Part shown: in pieces, positions 23,420-35,550 of the stretch | How positions within the stretch are numbered: position 1 is the stretch's first letter | Layout of the letters: each line of letters starts with the position of its first letter | NCBI GenBank assembly: GCA_940671915.1 | Contig: CALNVZ010000041.1 | Span: forward strand, 70,757-134,756 | Direction of reading: 5' to 3' | DNA: 64,000 nucleotides | Source of the DNA: Paracentrotus lividus | Lineage: Eukaryota; Echinodermata; Echinoidea; Camarodonta; Echinidae | Made by a program: the position numbers and the translations under genes | Notes under the pieces: generated by a model | Told to the model about the DNA's origin: nothing | Seen by the model: only the letters and a program-made list of their open reading frames with translations | Databases searched by the model: none

Positions 23420-23452
23420 GCCCATCGGCCCCCCGGATCTGCGCCTGGGAGA

Positions 23453-23649
23453 GATGGTAAGACATTTATCGTCATTATTGTAAATAAAATAACGCAGTTA
23501 TAGTGTCAGCTACATGTAGTGCAGACATATACTGCAGAACACGTGCATTGGTCTATTAGCACTGCAGTGCATGTCTGCACTCCATGTAGCTGACACTCTT
23601 ACTTTTTTTTTTTTTTACTATCAATAATCACGATAAATGTCTTACCATC
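23453..23649. mobile_element. 197 bp snap-back hairpin
   Basis: Outer arms GATGGTAAGACATTTATCGT and ACGATAAATGTCTTACCATC are exact inverses. Inner arms AGTGTCAGCTACATGTAGTG and CTCCATGTAGCTGACACT pair again. Arms are about 75 bp each with small mismatches and a T-run bulge. It is a candidate small MITE or hairpin RNA source. It directly abuts the right end of the fold-back unit. Confidence 0.75.
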
Positions 23650-23754
23650 CTCAACACTGGAGTGAAATAGTGTGAGAATAACACCACAAGAGTGTCAATT
23701 GGTCAATAGTTAACACCGGTATTATGGTGAAACCAGATAGAACCGTCTAGACGG

Positions 23755-24390
23755 TTAGACGCGTCTATTTGATAGCATGTTCAGGAGAAGCTTTGTCAGC
23801 TTCACATCCTTCGTCATCTCAAAGACTTATGGGGTGAGAATCATATGGTTTATACAGTGTCATAGGGTGCTGGGAGGTAATGTGAGGTTCAGGAGTTGGT
23901 TAGTAAAGGACTTTCCTGGCCGGAAAGTGGCCTGGAAGGAGGTCATCAAGAATGGGGGCAATACGATAAAGTATGAGTCTTTTAAAGAGTTGCATGTATG
24001 ACATAGTCATGATATTAGGGAGATGGGTCTATAGCTCTTAGGGATGGCTCGATCTTTGCCCGGTTTAAGCAGGACAACGACTCTTTATTCCTCCATAACT
24101 CCGGGATTGTATTGGTATACTCATGAAATTGTTCAGCATGTCAAGAAGCCACTGTAGCGCAAAATGTCCAATGCGTTTGATCTGTTCGCAGAGGATGTCA
24201 TCAAGGCATGCAGCATTGTTGTTCTTTATGGTCTTGATACAATCACACAAGCTTGTCATACTGAAAGGTCTTGCCAGGTCTGAGGGCTCTCATTAAACAT
24301 TCTTCAGCATCTTGGGGAAGCTTCACTCTCCTGGAATGGTGATCAGGGTTTTCCCTGACGGGTCGCAAATCTATACCAAGTGATGATCCA
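23755..24390 (-). pseudogene. LINE reverse-transcriptase relic (APE-type, jockey/CR1-like)
   Basis: The minus strand carries reverse-transcriptase motifs in canonical order but in shifting frames. From the right they are IKTIKNNNAACLDDILCEQI (about 24225-24165), WLLDMLNNFM, VVVLLKPGKD (about 24075-24050), IPKSYRPISLI (about 24048-24015), FKRLILYRIAPILDDLLPG (about 23990-23930), YDTV with the motif A aspartate (23853-23864), then VKLTKLLLNMLSNRR (about 23800-23757). Frameshifts separate the blocks and at least one stop follows YDTV. The YxDD box and everything downstream are absent, so the copy is truncated at both ends and dead. The clade is inferred from motif wording only. Confidence 0.85.
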
Positions 24391-24419
24391 AGGAGATACA
24401 AATATTTGACAGACATTTC

Positions 24420-24835
24420 AATGTAAAAAAAAAAAAAAACAAAACAACAACAACAAACAAACAAACAAGAAAAAAAAACCCCACCCTGTTTATCATTAAT
24501 TTGTGTATGCACAGTATTGTAGATCAAGTTAATACACATTGATATTGGTTGGTCACTGCTTTTCTTAGATTCGAATGAATTATAATATATACATGATATA
24601 TGAGACCCTGTAGTTACAAAATCGAAAGTCATCCACCCCTTCCCCCCACCCCCCCCCAAAAAAAAATATATAAAATATAATAATTATAATAGTAATAATA
24701 ATAAAATGATAAAAAAACAGCAACAGCAACAACAACAAAATAAAAAAAAATTTAAAAAAAATCAAAAATCAAAAAACAAAAAAAAATTAAAAAAATAAAT
24801 GAAGAAAATAACAAAATCAAAATCCTCTTTTTAAA
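24420..24835. repeat. A-rich low-complexity DNA
   Basis: Includes (A)n, (CAA)n-like and (AAT)n-like stretches at 24424-24475 and 24655-24810. No gene. Confidence 0.85.
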
Positions 24836-24839
24836 AACT

Positions 24840-25555
24840 TTGCCAACGTACATTTACATTTGACCTCCATTTTGTGTGATATTGAATTTGGCTGGTTCAT
24901 GCAACACAATCTGCCCTAAATGGGGAAAAAATGAGTAGCACACACGTCATATCAATTCTACTCTATGTAAAATGTAAAGTTAACGTATACCAATGTGCGG
25001 CATTAAATCGTAGTTAAACAAGGCGCGTCCATTATCTAAGAGGGGAGACGCAACAAAGTGACGTTGGAAATACGGCTGAGAAGCGCAGAAATCTATACTG
25101 TACAGCTGGCTGCAATAAGAAATTAGCTCACAAAAACTCGCGAAAGAAGACTTCCCTGCAGTGGAATGGTATTGTCACTACTCGTGGAGATGAAAGAAAT
25201 TGATGAACTTTTATCATGGTGTTAGTTAATGGATTCTCCAGACCAGATGTGGAAAATACACATTCGGGCAAGCTTATAACATGATTTTGCTGAAGTTGTA
25301 ATCAGAATATGCAATTCACGTAGATTGATGCTGAAAACAATGACATGAATAGTATACTTGTCACAAGTCTAGCGAAGACGCCGTTCACACGTTTCTATGC
25401 AATATGCATGAGAGAAGCGTAAATATTGACCAGTTGAGGAAACAATCTCTTATGATTATGTTCAAAGTGACAGGACTTATTTTAAACCAATTAAAATGAA
25501 TGTACCATCTCAGGAAAGCTGAGAATTCAAGCTTTTAATTGCCATGCGAACAATA
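24840..25555. other. Unassigned DNA
   Basis: No confident gene. A short plus-strand frame at about 25083-25201 reads RRNLYCTAGCNKKLAHKNSR and then KKTSLQWNGIV before a stop. It is faintly reminiscent of a Cys-type zinc-binding N-terminus but is too short to call. Confidence 0.4.
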
Positions 25556-25559
25556 AGCT

Positions 25560-26500
25560 ATAATCATGATAATAGAAAAATGAAGCAAAGAGGATAAAAA
25601 CTATGCAGGGCATGAGCTATTTTGAGAGCAAAATATACCATATTGTACAGGAATTTAATCTGACTAGGCTTTCTCATTTGCTTGATTTTCTTGTATCTTA
25701 TACCCACTGAGGCGTGAAACATCGGGATTTTTGTGAAAATAAAATTAAAAGTACTCCCCAAGAAGAATTGTTATTTGAATTAAAGTAAGAATTTCAATTT
25801 TAGTCCATATGTGAGAAAAAGGCTTTGCCAGTCTCACGTGCTCACTGAAGCATGATTCTTTTAAATAAATGTCATAGGATCATTGACACGAGCCCAAAAC
25901 CAAAACAAAATGTTTTCTAGTGCATAAAATGACTACAATAACTCTTCGTAATTCTAAAATGGCCTATTTTCTGGTTGATTGATGGGTTCTTTCAACCGTG
26001 AATGGATGGATATTGGTTGCATACACTTCCAAAACAGGAATTCCCTCACATTTGATCGATTATACAATGGCAAAGAAGTAAGAATCGCAGTTTAGGCAAT
26101 TTTTGCTGCATGCTCACTCAACCGTGAAATTTGACGCAAATTTCGTTTCCGTATGTTGGGAAGCACGTTTTGCATAAATTCTGACGTGTAAATTGTTTAA
26201 AATTTGAAAATGGGTCCGATATCATTGAATCAAAGTTGTGATTTTATGCTTGTGAACTTCAAAAAATGACATTTTTGCATTCAACCATTAATCACTGAAG
26301 CATAACTTGATGATTTTTCATAAAAATCGCTCCTATGGTCGCTAATTAAATTCCCGACGTGGACATAAAATTAGATTTTTTAAATTCCTCCTGGTTCACA
26401 AATTATTAATATCTGAAATAGGGGGAACTTTCTTTTTGTGTTGTGTTTAAATAGATTTTAAAAAGTCAATCTACCAATACCACATTAGCTCATTTTGCGC
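25560..26500 (-). repeat. AT-rich repeat family L, reverse copy
   Basis: The reverse complement matches 11710-12950. Shared anchors are AACACAACACAAAAAGAAAG near 26440, CTTCAGTGAGCACGTGAGAC near 25840, GATGTTTCACGCCTCAGTGG near 25712, and AAATGGCC.ATTTT..GGTT. Confidence 0.75.
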
Positions 26501-26600
26501 TTACCAAGTAACACAAGCCAACGGCAACGATGCAATAATATTCAATGGTCCCAACGATGAAAGGCCTAACGATGAAAACTTTCATTCAAGATCTGCGTAA

Positions 26601-26753
26601 TTAACGTTGGTAATAGTGAATTTTGTTGAAAATTATTGAAAATTGATAACCCATATTTGATTTATTTCTTTGTATCCTCCGAATCTGCCCAAACAAATAA
26701 AAGATTAGATCTCTCCTCATCACTTTCTCCGCTCGTTCAGTGGAGGCAGCCAT
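26601..26753 (-). CDS. Candidate small ORF or first exon (weak)
   Basis: A 50-codon minus-strand frame starts at ACAACAATGGCTGCCTCC, an ATG with A at -3 and G at +4. It begins MAASTERAEKVMRRDLIFYL and ends at a stop at 26601. The N-terminus is helix-prone and charged; no domain is recognised. Upstream (about 26770-26890) the DNA holds a TGACGTCA palindrome and TATCGATGTTCGATA, which resemble metazoan promoter elements. No good GT donor lies within the frame. It could be a real first exon, a micropeptide, or chance. Confidence 0.2.
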   Translation of the reverse strand: MAASTERAEKVMRRDLIFYLFGQIRRIQRNKSNMGYQFSIIFNKIHYYQR

Positions 26754-27999
26754 TGTTGCTGTTTACGATCGATGACCATGTGCTGAGTCTCATTATCGAA
26801 CATCGATAGCTAAATATCTCGTTTTCTTCAAAAATGACGTTAGAATGTTGGCCGGGCGGAAAATATTCTGAGCTCTGACGTCACATGAGACTTTCTCGAC
26901 CAATCCTAGTTAGACAATTTTACGACGTAGAATATAACAAATAATAATTTGACAAAAATGATCTCGGAAAAACGAAATCTATATTACTGTACTTTTTACA
27001 ACTTTGCATCATATAATTATTGTTCCTTATACCCCCGTCACACTGAGCTCGTTCCTACTACGTCCTTGAAAATTTTGCCGAACGGGCATAGTCTGTGTGT
27101 AAACTGAGTGGACGTAGTAAATACTTCTTACGATCTGTTTACGAACTTCATGGACTATAGCTCGGTCGGATTTTCAAAAAAGTGTTTAAAAAAATCAGGC
27201 GCCCATCTCGTCCTAAAATTTAACGGGGTGGCAACGTACCTGAAACGAGATGGACTTATTACAAACGAAATTGCCGTACTTAAATCGTTCTAAAGATGTG
27301 CTAGGACGTCTTACAAACGAGCATTATATATTCATTATCAGCTTGGAGTTACGAAGACGCATGAGATCTGGCAAAAACGGGCTAGGTTTTTTTTTTATAG
27401 GAAACGGGCACGCATTTGCGTTCAACACGTTCTAGCCACGGACAATGACGCATTAAGAACGAGATGAACTTTCTGGAGGCCGTTTGGTCGACGTAAGAAC
27501 GAGTAAAGGCCTCTGCACACCAAACCCGACAAACGACAAACGACACGACACAACGACACCACGACTTTTCTGAAAAATCGCTCTAATGCAAATCTTATGG
27601 CATCGTTCAAACCGCCTTTGTCGTTTACGAAATATCGTGCACGATTGTTTTTGCCCAAAATTAAAATCGCTCAGTGAGCGATTTCTTCCAGCACGACAAA
27701 CGACTTTTTGGCATCGACCAATCAGCGTGAAGGATGTCGCACTTTTTCTTGACCTGGTACCGTACTCTGTGTCAATGGGGCCGTACTAGTAATTGATTGC
27801 TGAAACTTTTTTATTTCTCAAGCTCAATCTCTATGGGATTTTACGTGTTAAAATTTCATCGCACACGCACGTACACCGCACAAATATGAGTTCAGCGGAT
27901 CTATTAAAATAAATATCTTTGTCGACTTGAGTCATTTGAGTTGCTGCAGAAAAACCCTCAATGAACTGTGTCGGTAAGTATTAAGCATTTTTTAGATTC

Positions 28000-29230
28000 A
28001 GGAATATATTAGACCAGATGTAAAGCTAACCGTAGTAAGATCTAATAACAGGGGACCAAATAAAACGGATAAATATAACCCGTGCTAAAAGTAAACACAA
28101 ATCGGAGTCCCACGCCAAAACTTCGGCGTAGGGCTAGGATTAGGATAGATCACTGTCAATGCAGCTAAGTTAGTTGTCCTGTGGCTGTGACCCCTGTGAC
28201 TAGATCTTCACGAAAAATCTGTCTTTGTCTTAAGACGTAGCTAGCCCTGAGGCCTAACGTTAGATTTTAATATTGTTATGAACCTTTAAATATTCTAGAA
28301 CTTCTCAGCCAGACTACAACCGTCTAACTTTATAGACCGATGTCGATACTTCAGAAGTCTTTTCCCATATGACGTCGGACTCTCAGGAGGAGCCGGCCAG
28401 CGACATGGGAGGAGACAGTAGGCCCTATCATGACATTGGTCTAATCAAACTATTGAGTATTGGGAGTACTAGATCTAGATCTAGTAGGAGTAGGAACACT
28501 ATTTAATGATGACCCACAACGTAGGTCTAGAATATTAGCGACCGCAATCAACGAGCTGATTATTATGTCACCGTGGGCTGTCACTGTTTTTTTTTTTTTT
28601 TTTAATCTAACAAAGTTAACTGTTAAGTTAGACTAACGTTTCATAGGCCCCATAGGCCTACTAATAATAGGCCTGAGATTAGATATATTTAACGTTAGGC
28701 CCTACTAACTTTAGATCTAGATTTCCAATTTAAGATGTAGTCTAATTATAGATCTCTGATGGAGTCTGGTAACGTTAAATCTAACAAATATAGGCCTAGA
28801 TCTATATCTAACAGTTAGGCCCCCTAGGCCCTAACAAGTTAGACCTAGAAATCTACTTCTAGGCCTATGCTATATAGCTAGTAGACTAGATCTAACTTAA
28901 TACGATAGACTAGACACCCTCTAAATTACCATTAGACAGTGAAACAAAAACAAAGAATAGCATAGATCTATAACAATAACATGTCAGACCCTAGCCTGCT
29001 AGGCCTAGGGCTAGGTCTAGACCAATACAAGTCTAGGCTATAGCCTTGGCCTAGTTAGGCCTAAGCTAGATTACTTGAAGACTGTAGACCTAACTATATT
29101 AAGCCTAGATCTATAGATCTACCGCCTTTACCGGTAATTACTATTCTCGACTTCGATTGTAACTTGTTAGACCTAGACCTATATAAAGGAGATCTAACGT
29201 TACAATTGAATCAGGATTAACGTTGTCGTT
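28000..29230. other. Stretch dense in palindromic words
   Basis: TAGATCTA, CTAGATCTAG, TAGGCCTA and TAACGTTA words and their overlaps recur far more densely than in the neighbours. No ORF, inverted arm or tandem period explains it. It lies in the 5' interior of the nested element, just after an ATG with a GTAAGT donor at 27961-27978. Confidence 0.5.
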
Positions 29231-30072
29231 ATAATATACCGTAGGTTGACCGACCAATCCCAGCTCCCTTTCAGTAACAAAAAACTACCAAAAAGATCTA
29301 CCATGACATGTCTCATGGATTAAAACTAGTCCTACCTATATTGGAGCATTTCAGGTTGTTAAACATTATTATGTTATAGAATCTATGTTTTTTATTTTTT
29401 TTAATTTTGTTTATAAGGATTAAAAAAAGGGAATATTTGTAGGGCCAATAGGTCATCCCCTCCGCTATCTGCGCGCAGGGGGGGGGGGGGGTGGAGGAAT
29501 GGGGTCCCTATAAAATTGCTCTTAATGTTTATATTCGCAGCAGGTGGGTAGACAGCTGCAAATTTGGAGGGCGGGGGTTGAGGCAAGTGGACCCAGACCA
29601 AGCCCCCCCCCCCGCTTTTTTTTTGGGGGGGGGGATCCTAAAACTGCAACTAGGAGAATAGATTTTTTTTTTTTTTTGATGATCACTAGGCCTACTTTAC
29701 AAACAAATAATACTCCCCCTTGTTCACCAATAAACATTTTTGAATGAGTGGAGTTTGATGGCTGTTTTAAGAGCCCCTTTACGTCGTAGTTTTGTTGTTT
29801 TATTTTTGTTTGTTTACTTTTTTTTCCCCTGGTTTTGTCTTTTTATCCTTCAAAATTGTGGGTGAAGTGGGAAACCTGCTATGTTGCTTGTCATACAGGT
29901 TGCTCTGGATTGTATAAATACTGCAATACAGGAATATTTGACACATAAATTTAGTTGATCTGACCCCTTCAATTATTGAAACATGAAACATTCATTTGAT
30001 ATTCTGTATGATATTGATAATCATATATAAGTTCTTTTAAAAAAAAATTTTTTTTTTTTGTATTATTTTGCA

Positions 30073-30201
30073 GCAAATTGGAACAGCAGGAGATAATGGA
30101 AATGCAGCATGTCCAGGCAGAGTATTGTAGACCTACAAGTGCAATCCATGGATGAGATTAGACATCTTTGACAAGAAATTATCACAAAGAGAAATACACA
30201 T
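30073..30201 (+). other. Exon-like block inside the nested element (weak)
   Basis: A pyrimidine-rich tract plus TTATTTTGCAG precedes the block and ATGGTAATT follows. One frame reads KLEQQEIMEMQHVQAEYC before a stop, so no frame is open throughout. Either it is a decayed coding exon of the element (coiled-coil-like wording) or an untranslated exon. Confidence 0.2.
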
Positions 30202-30634
30202 GGTAATTTTTTTTTTTCATTCAATTGGGCAAATAATTAAAGCTTTGGGGAAACAGATTTGGCTTTACTTGAATCAAATTTGAGAAAATAAGTTCTATGT
30301 AATATATTTTTAAATGCTTTTAATTATCCATCATATTTGTAGAAATGTAATAGTCTAATGGTCATTTCACGTCACAGGGGACGATGCAAAGGTTTTTAGC
30401 TTGATCCCCGCACCACCATTTATATCCTTGTTCCAAATATGTTCCAAATATTAGTGTTATTTTTTAGGATATAGAATGAATAGAAAAAATAATTAATCTA
30501 TTAAGAATTGTTTATTTCCAAACTTAATTGTTTTTCTAAATTACATGTATGTCGAGTCATGTTTTATTGTTTGTTTTATGTTTTTGTTTTTTTAAGGACA
30601 TGTGCATTTGACTGTATTTTTTTTTTTTATCTTT

Positions 30635-30769
30635 TAGGATCTTTATGTAACTCTGGACAACAAGATAAATGGAAGAGAGAGAAGAACTTGGGATGAACAG
30701 GAACCCGCAGGAGGGAAGACGATGCAGACCCCACTTTTTTGTAGACATACAATAACCTTGATGATTTAA
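30635..30769 (+). other. Exon-like terminal block inside the nested element (weak)
   Basis: After T-rich sequence and CTTTTAG, one frame reads DLYVTLDNKINGRERRTWDE, then QEPAGGKTMQTPLFCRHT and a stop. The frame is open from the acceptor to the stop and has mixed amino-acid use. No family is recognised. It could be the last exon of a lost element-encoded protein. Confidence 0.25.
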
Positions 30770-30779
30770 ACACTATGCC

Positions 30780-32620
30780 CCCCCCCCCCATTTTACAAAC
30801 CTCTGCAGCCGTTTACCAGTCATCAATTTAAAAAAGCAATGTTTTTTTTTTTTTATTATTATTTCATTCCACCTGCTTTCAATATCAAAAACTGGCAAAT
30901 TTCACCCACCCCAACCTATTTTGTCCATTGCTCTCATCTTAGCCTTCCCCCCCCCCCAACAGAAAAGGGGCAATATTTGAAGAAAAGAAAATCAGTGACA
31001 GCATGATAGGGTTTTGTTGCAAAATGCCATTCCAAAAGCAAGATTACTAAATTAATCAATCTATTATTTAATAGCCTGAAAAATACAAGCGTCCAACATG
31101 TCACATATTTATATTCTTGAATCAATAAATGTTAATTGCTTCAAGGAATTCCAACCTTTTAATATTTTGAATGAAATGCACGGATTAATCTCATTTAAGA
31201 CATGAGCATCAGTATATTAGGGGAAAAAGAAATTAAATACTCTTTATCTGTATTCGAGCTAAACAGTGCAAATTTTGATCTAATTAATAAGACAAAAATG
31301 TGGTTTATTTGACTATACAAACAACTTTTTTAATAAGGCTTATCACATGCGGTTACAAAAATGCTTCAAATGTGAATAAGGATATAACTTGTATCCTTTG
31401 GATTAGACAAATGAGTTTTTATTTTTTGTTTAAATTGATGGTGGTTATTTGTACCTTTTAATTCTAATACAGCTAGTTCTCAATGAACATGATGAATCAT
31501 TCGTATATAACTATATGTGTTATGTTTTTAAGTGAAGACTTTTAAATGTTTTTATTTTAAAGTACTTCTCATCTTTAAACATTCGGCCCCCAAATAGTGT
31601 GCAGCATTTACTTCTCTTATTCCATATTCACTGTAAAGTCTCTTAAATTGCCACTTAGTCAGTTTTTGTTTGACTGTTAATATTTTTTTCTTCTTTTTTT
31701 TAAGGTGGTACCAAAAAATATTATATAGAAGTTGTTCAATTTCAATATAAGCCTTTGTCTATAAGCCCATGTCGACAAAACTTTTGGCAATTGCAAGTGT
31801 ACTATTGTGACATGCATCTTTCCTTTCTATATTTTTCAATGGATGTCCTTTATATTTCATCAGAGTTATTTACCGGGTAATAAAAAAATATAACTTTTTC
31901 TGCTTCAAATTAAACACAATCATACGGTATTATTGGGTTATACTCTTAAATTTAGGACTGGTTGTTGTTATTCTATATTTACATCATACATAATAATAGT
32001 ACTGTCTCATAAATATTTTTGTTTTTTACTGATCTGTTATTCAAAGAAGAGATAATGTAGAAACATTACATGTTAACGAATTAAACACGTTTCAGAGTAT
32101 TATACCATTCCACTGCAGTCAAGAAATCAAGTATACAAAAATGCACTGCTACGTGTAGGCCTATTATGCAAAATATGAGAATTACAAGAATGTTAAACAT
32201 TTTTGTTAAATTAAAATACATGATGCTATTCATATTCCTGTAAGAAATAAAGAACATGAATGTTCGATTTCAATGTTATGCATAGCGGTGTTTCAAATCA
32301 TTGTTCCTAGCTTTAATATTTCCAAAATGAGAGGAATATGTTATTGTATAATTTCGTGTTGATTAAATTGCTGAATAGGCGTATACCAAAAAGGCAGCAA
32401 AAATATTTTCAAAATTTAAGATCTGTTTTAAATTTCATGTTGCCTATCCGATAATGGACGATTTTGATATGACGTGGATAATAGCGACCAAAAACTGAAT
32501 GAGAGAGATTTTGGAAAGCATGTTGTATGAGAATGATGTTAATTAATTTTGGTTTTCTACTACTAGGAACCGACACAATGATCATGATAATATCGACAAG
32601 TTAGCATTTAAGATACAAAA
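30780..32620. other. Unassigned AT-rich interior of the nested element
   Basis: No gene seen. Poly(C) runs lie near 30778 and 30948 and a poly(T) run near 30842. Confidence 0.5.
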
Positions 32621-32629
32621 ATGTATAAT

Positions 32630-32760
32630 AAGAGAGAGAAGGAGAAAGAGAGATAGATAGATAGATAGATAGATAGAGAGAGAGATAGATGTAGATAGAG
32701 AGGGAGAGAGCGAGAGAGAGAGAGGAGATAGGGGTGGGAGGAGAAGCGGGAAAGGAGAGT
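32630..32760. repeat. (GATA)n/(GA)n microsatellite
   Basis: Six or more GATA units are embedded in GA-rich DNA. Serine/leucine-rich ORFs on the minus strand are artefacts of this tract. Confidence 0.95.
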
Positions 32761-33059
32761 GAGGAGAAGCAGAAAATTGACAATGATGAAGACTGGTCTT
32801 ATGGAAGAGACTGTTGATTCCCAAAATAATGTTCTAAAAAAAAAAACGAGCAGTGAGTCACAATCGATTGTACTACCACCCCAATTTTTTCACGCACCAC
32901 AAAATCAATACTGAAAAGTGCCCCCCCCCCCTTGTTACCTGGGAAAGGACCCTTGTAATGCCAAAAAGAAACCTTTTATCCTTCCTTAAAATCCCATTGA
33001 CAATTTCTTATTGAAAAGGATGCAATGGATACTAAGAAATACCGGTTTTTCTTCACAAT

Positions 33060-33960
33060 TAAGGCCCCTTATTTCATTTTAAACTAAATATTTTCTGCGC
33101 GGACGCCATGCGAACACCACAAAGTCAACTTGAAAATGAAGCAAATGCAGGAAAATAAGGGGCTTCAAACACAATATCCCCCTGTTGGAGGCAGTATTCT
33201 GACATAATGTTGGAGGGCAAGTTGACATAATGTTGTCTTTATTTGTTATGGGTGGTGGGGTGGATGGTGAGCGTACGCAACACAACACTGAAACTGAAAT
33301 TATTTATCGGGTGGTAATAGTATACGATAATCAGGATATTCGGCATGAGTATCAGCTTCTACTGAGCATCCTCGTTTTCATTATTTTGTTTTAACATTAT
33401 GTATGTTACGATTCCACACCGATCTTTGGACCACATCCAACCACTGGTTCACTTTTCAAGCAATTCACTGCAAGGAAGAACCAACATGTTGTACGCTGTA
33501 CTCCGAAGAGGTCAGAGGGGGTGTCGTGCGCTGGCTCTATATCTTTCCACCATTGTATCGCCCGCTTCTGCACTCTCTCTCCACCCTATCTCGTCTCATC
33601 GCGTCGTCCCCGAAAAGCGCGTCGAAGCGTCGTGTTTCAGCCTCTCGGCGGCGTTGACGCCTTTCCTTAAAATAGGAGTGTTGTTTTTTTCAATTTCAAT
33701 CGCCATTCTTTCACAATAACTAAATATTGTGTATTTTAGCGAAATCGTTGTTTAGAGTCAAATTTCACGGTGTTTTACGCCATTGTAGGGTATGTTTTGC
33801 CAAGTCCTGACGTCGAAAAGGGGTGCAAATTTGACTTTCATGCAATGAGACGTTTAGGGTCCATTTTCAGGATGCGGGAGACGCGTGGGTAGCACTTTTA
33901 TTGTTTGAGTGACCCCGCCCCCCCCCGGGCCTGTACCCATAAACCATATATATTTAAATC
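33060..33960. other. GC-richer interior segment of the nested element
   Basis: About 33510-33660 is CpG-rich (GCGTCGTCCCCGAAAAGCGC, CTCGGCGGCGTTGACGCC). Two overlapping plus-strand frames of 106 and 84 codons are open here but share no similarity with a family I know. It could be a promoter region of the element. Confidence 0.3.
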
Positions 33961-34438
33961 AAGAAAAATGACAAAAATGGGCATAGTGGTGGGTGCGTAA
34001 GGATAAATCCCAGCAAGGTTTGCAGGGAAAGTGATATATTACACAGGGTCCCGAAAAGTGATAAGTCGGCGCACAGAGAAACTACATTCAGAATATTTAT
34101 GCCTGAGCAAACATGATGTTGCTGGTATCTTGAAATCATGACATATTCCTACTCTAGAGCTCTCTTCATGATTAGTGACTTACTATTTCAACAACAGATG
34201 TACTTCCCTTTTATGTTCAATGCGAGGTCATAATTTGTAATGAATACACAAGGGGGTTTCAAATAATTTACCTAGCACGACATATCCCACCATTCAAAAT
34301 CTAAACTCAGCCACCTGACTTTTTAGTGCATTGTCGTGTCTTCGTGTGAGACGAAGGATTGAGGGTGTCGTTCACGTTCGTGTCGGATCTGTCGTGTCGT
34401 TTGGTCGTTTGTCGTGTTTAGTGGTGCAGAGGCCTTAA

Positions 34439-35550
34439 AGAGGATTGAACGGATTAAAGAGAGAGAACCCAGAAACTAGATCTAATGTCAGGGCACGAAA
34501 CGCATTCTGACCATCCAGTATTGGAGAGACAGAGAGTAATAATGGAACGTAACAGGGTTACACCAAACATACTGGGAGAGGTACGGTTGGATAGAGTACC
34601 CATCCGTGCGAGACCGGAAGTCTGCTGTCACATATGAGAGTGCGGATAAACGGTCAATATATCACCGATTACATAATCTCAGATACTATAATCGTTGACT
34701 GTTAGTACTGATGGCATCGAGTATCGATCGATGGGAATACTGTGAGAATAGGACTGTATATCTAGTCTGAATTCGTTGTTTCATACTTAAACACCAAGAA
34801 ATATGATGGTCTAAATGTAACGCGTTGTCTTCTGGACCAACTGGCGTTATATCGTATTTTATACCATAAGTTCGTAGCAGATTTATGCTCCAGTACAGTA
34901 AATCATTAATTTGTGTGGGTGTCACATATGAAGACTAATTAAGTTGTATTCTATTTAGCCTTTATACTCAGAGTCGGATGCATAGCGGTACAATTAATCT
35001 TAACCATTTAATCGAGAATTATCAGATGGGCTTAATCTACTGTAGCATCACGCGAGAGTGGAGTCGTACTTGAACTATTTCATACTGCTCCCAGTGCATC
35101 TTAGTTGAGCAATTTAATATAACACAGATCAGGCATGTTCATAACATTCCCGTCTACACATAGACAGACTTTAGTATACTCAATTTGCGTATCTGGTAGT
35201 TTGTTGGATAGTAAAGTGAGTGGGGGGGGCACGAGAGGGAGGAAGGTGTGAGAAGTTGAGCCGCGAGTGTGGAGAGGGGGTGGAGGAGTGGGGTTGAGAT
35301 GGGCTCAATACTAAGTTCTAGCCAACACATGAATTCTGACGTAGTACTATTTGGCATATTTTATGTCACGTCACTTGACCGTCTTTGAGCGATTGCTAGA
35401 TTAAGAATAATGGGGCGACGGGCCGAGAACCGAGAGAGAATGCGAGAAGGTCATTATCCGAATAAATGTTTTGATATAGTAAGGACCACTTTAAATAAAA
35501 ATCGTCAAACTGGATTCCATGTATCTAAAATAAAACACTAGTGAGCTAAC
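34439..35550. other. Unassigned interior of the outer Harbinger-like element
   Basis: No gene seen. It contains a short G run and a GT-rich/GA-rich strip near 35215-35300. Confidence 0.4.

Larger units (their letters stand above)
20229..23447. mobile_element. Large fold-back unit with CAGGCGCGGATCC ends
   Basis: The left end CAGGCGCGGATCCAGG is mirrored at the right end by CCGGATCTGCGCCTG. Inner arms also pair: about 20555-20710 and 21960-22170 are inverted copies sharing AATTGTGCCAGAATGGGAGT and GACATACCACACAAA-like sequence. The Harbinger-like element 20749-21772 sits in the spacer, and the right arm carries the tandem array 22225-23010. No target duplication was identified and no coding ORF is present. 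Confidence 0.65.
27507..34435 (+). mobile_element. Second Harbinger-like element, TAA duplication, nested
   Basis: TAA at 27504-27506 and 34436-34438. It starts AGGCCTCTGCACACCAAACC and ends TTAGTGGTGCAGAGGCCT, with further inverse subterminal words (ACGACAAACGACA-like left, GTCGTTTGTCGTGTT right). At 6.9 kb it is long enough to have been autonomous. I find no intact DDE transposase or Myb/SANT ORF, only exon-like scraps near 30.1 and 30.7 kb. Poly(C), poly(T) and microsatellite tracts inside suggest further small insertions. Confidence 0.75.

Noticed and set aside
23259-23503. Proline-, lysine- or glycine-run ORFs
   Set aside because: Translations of the poly(T)-poly(G) tract.
32582-32824. 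Ser/Leu-rich minus-strand ORFs
   Set aside because: Translations of the GATA/GA microsatellite.
33399-33719. 106- and 84-codon plus-strand ORFs
   Set aside because: They are overlapping frames in GC-richer DNA with no recognisable domain, splice context or homologue known to me.
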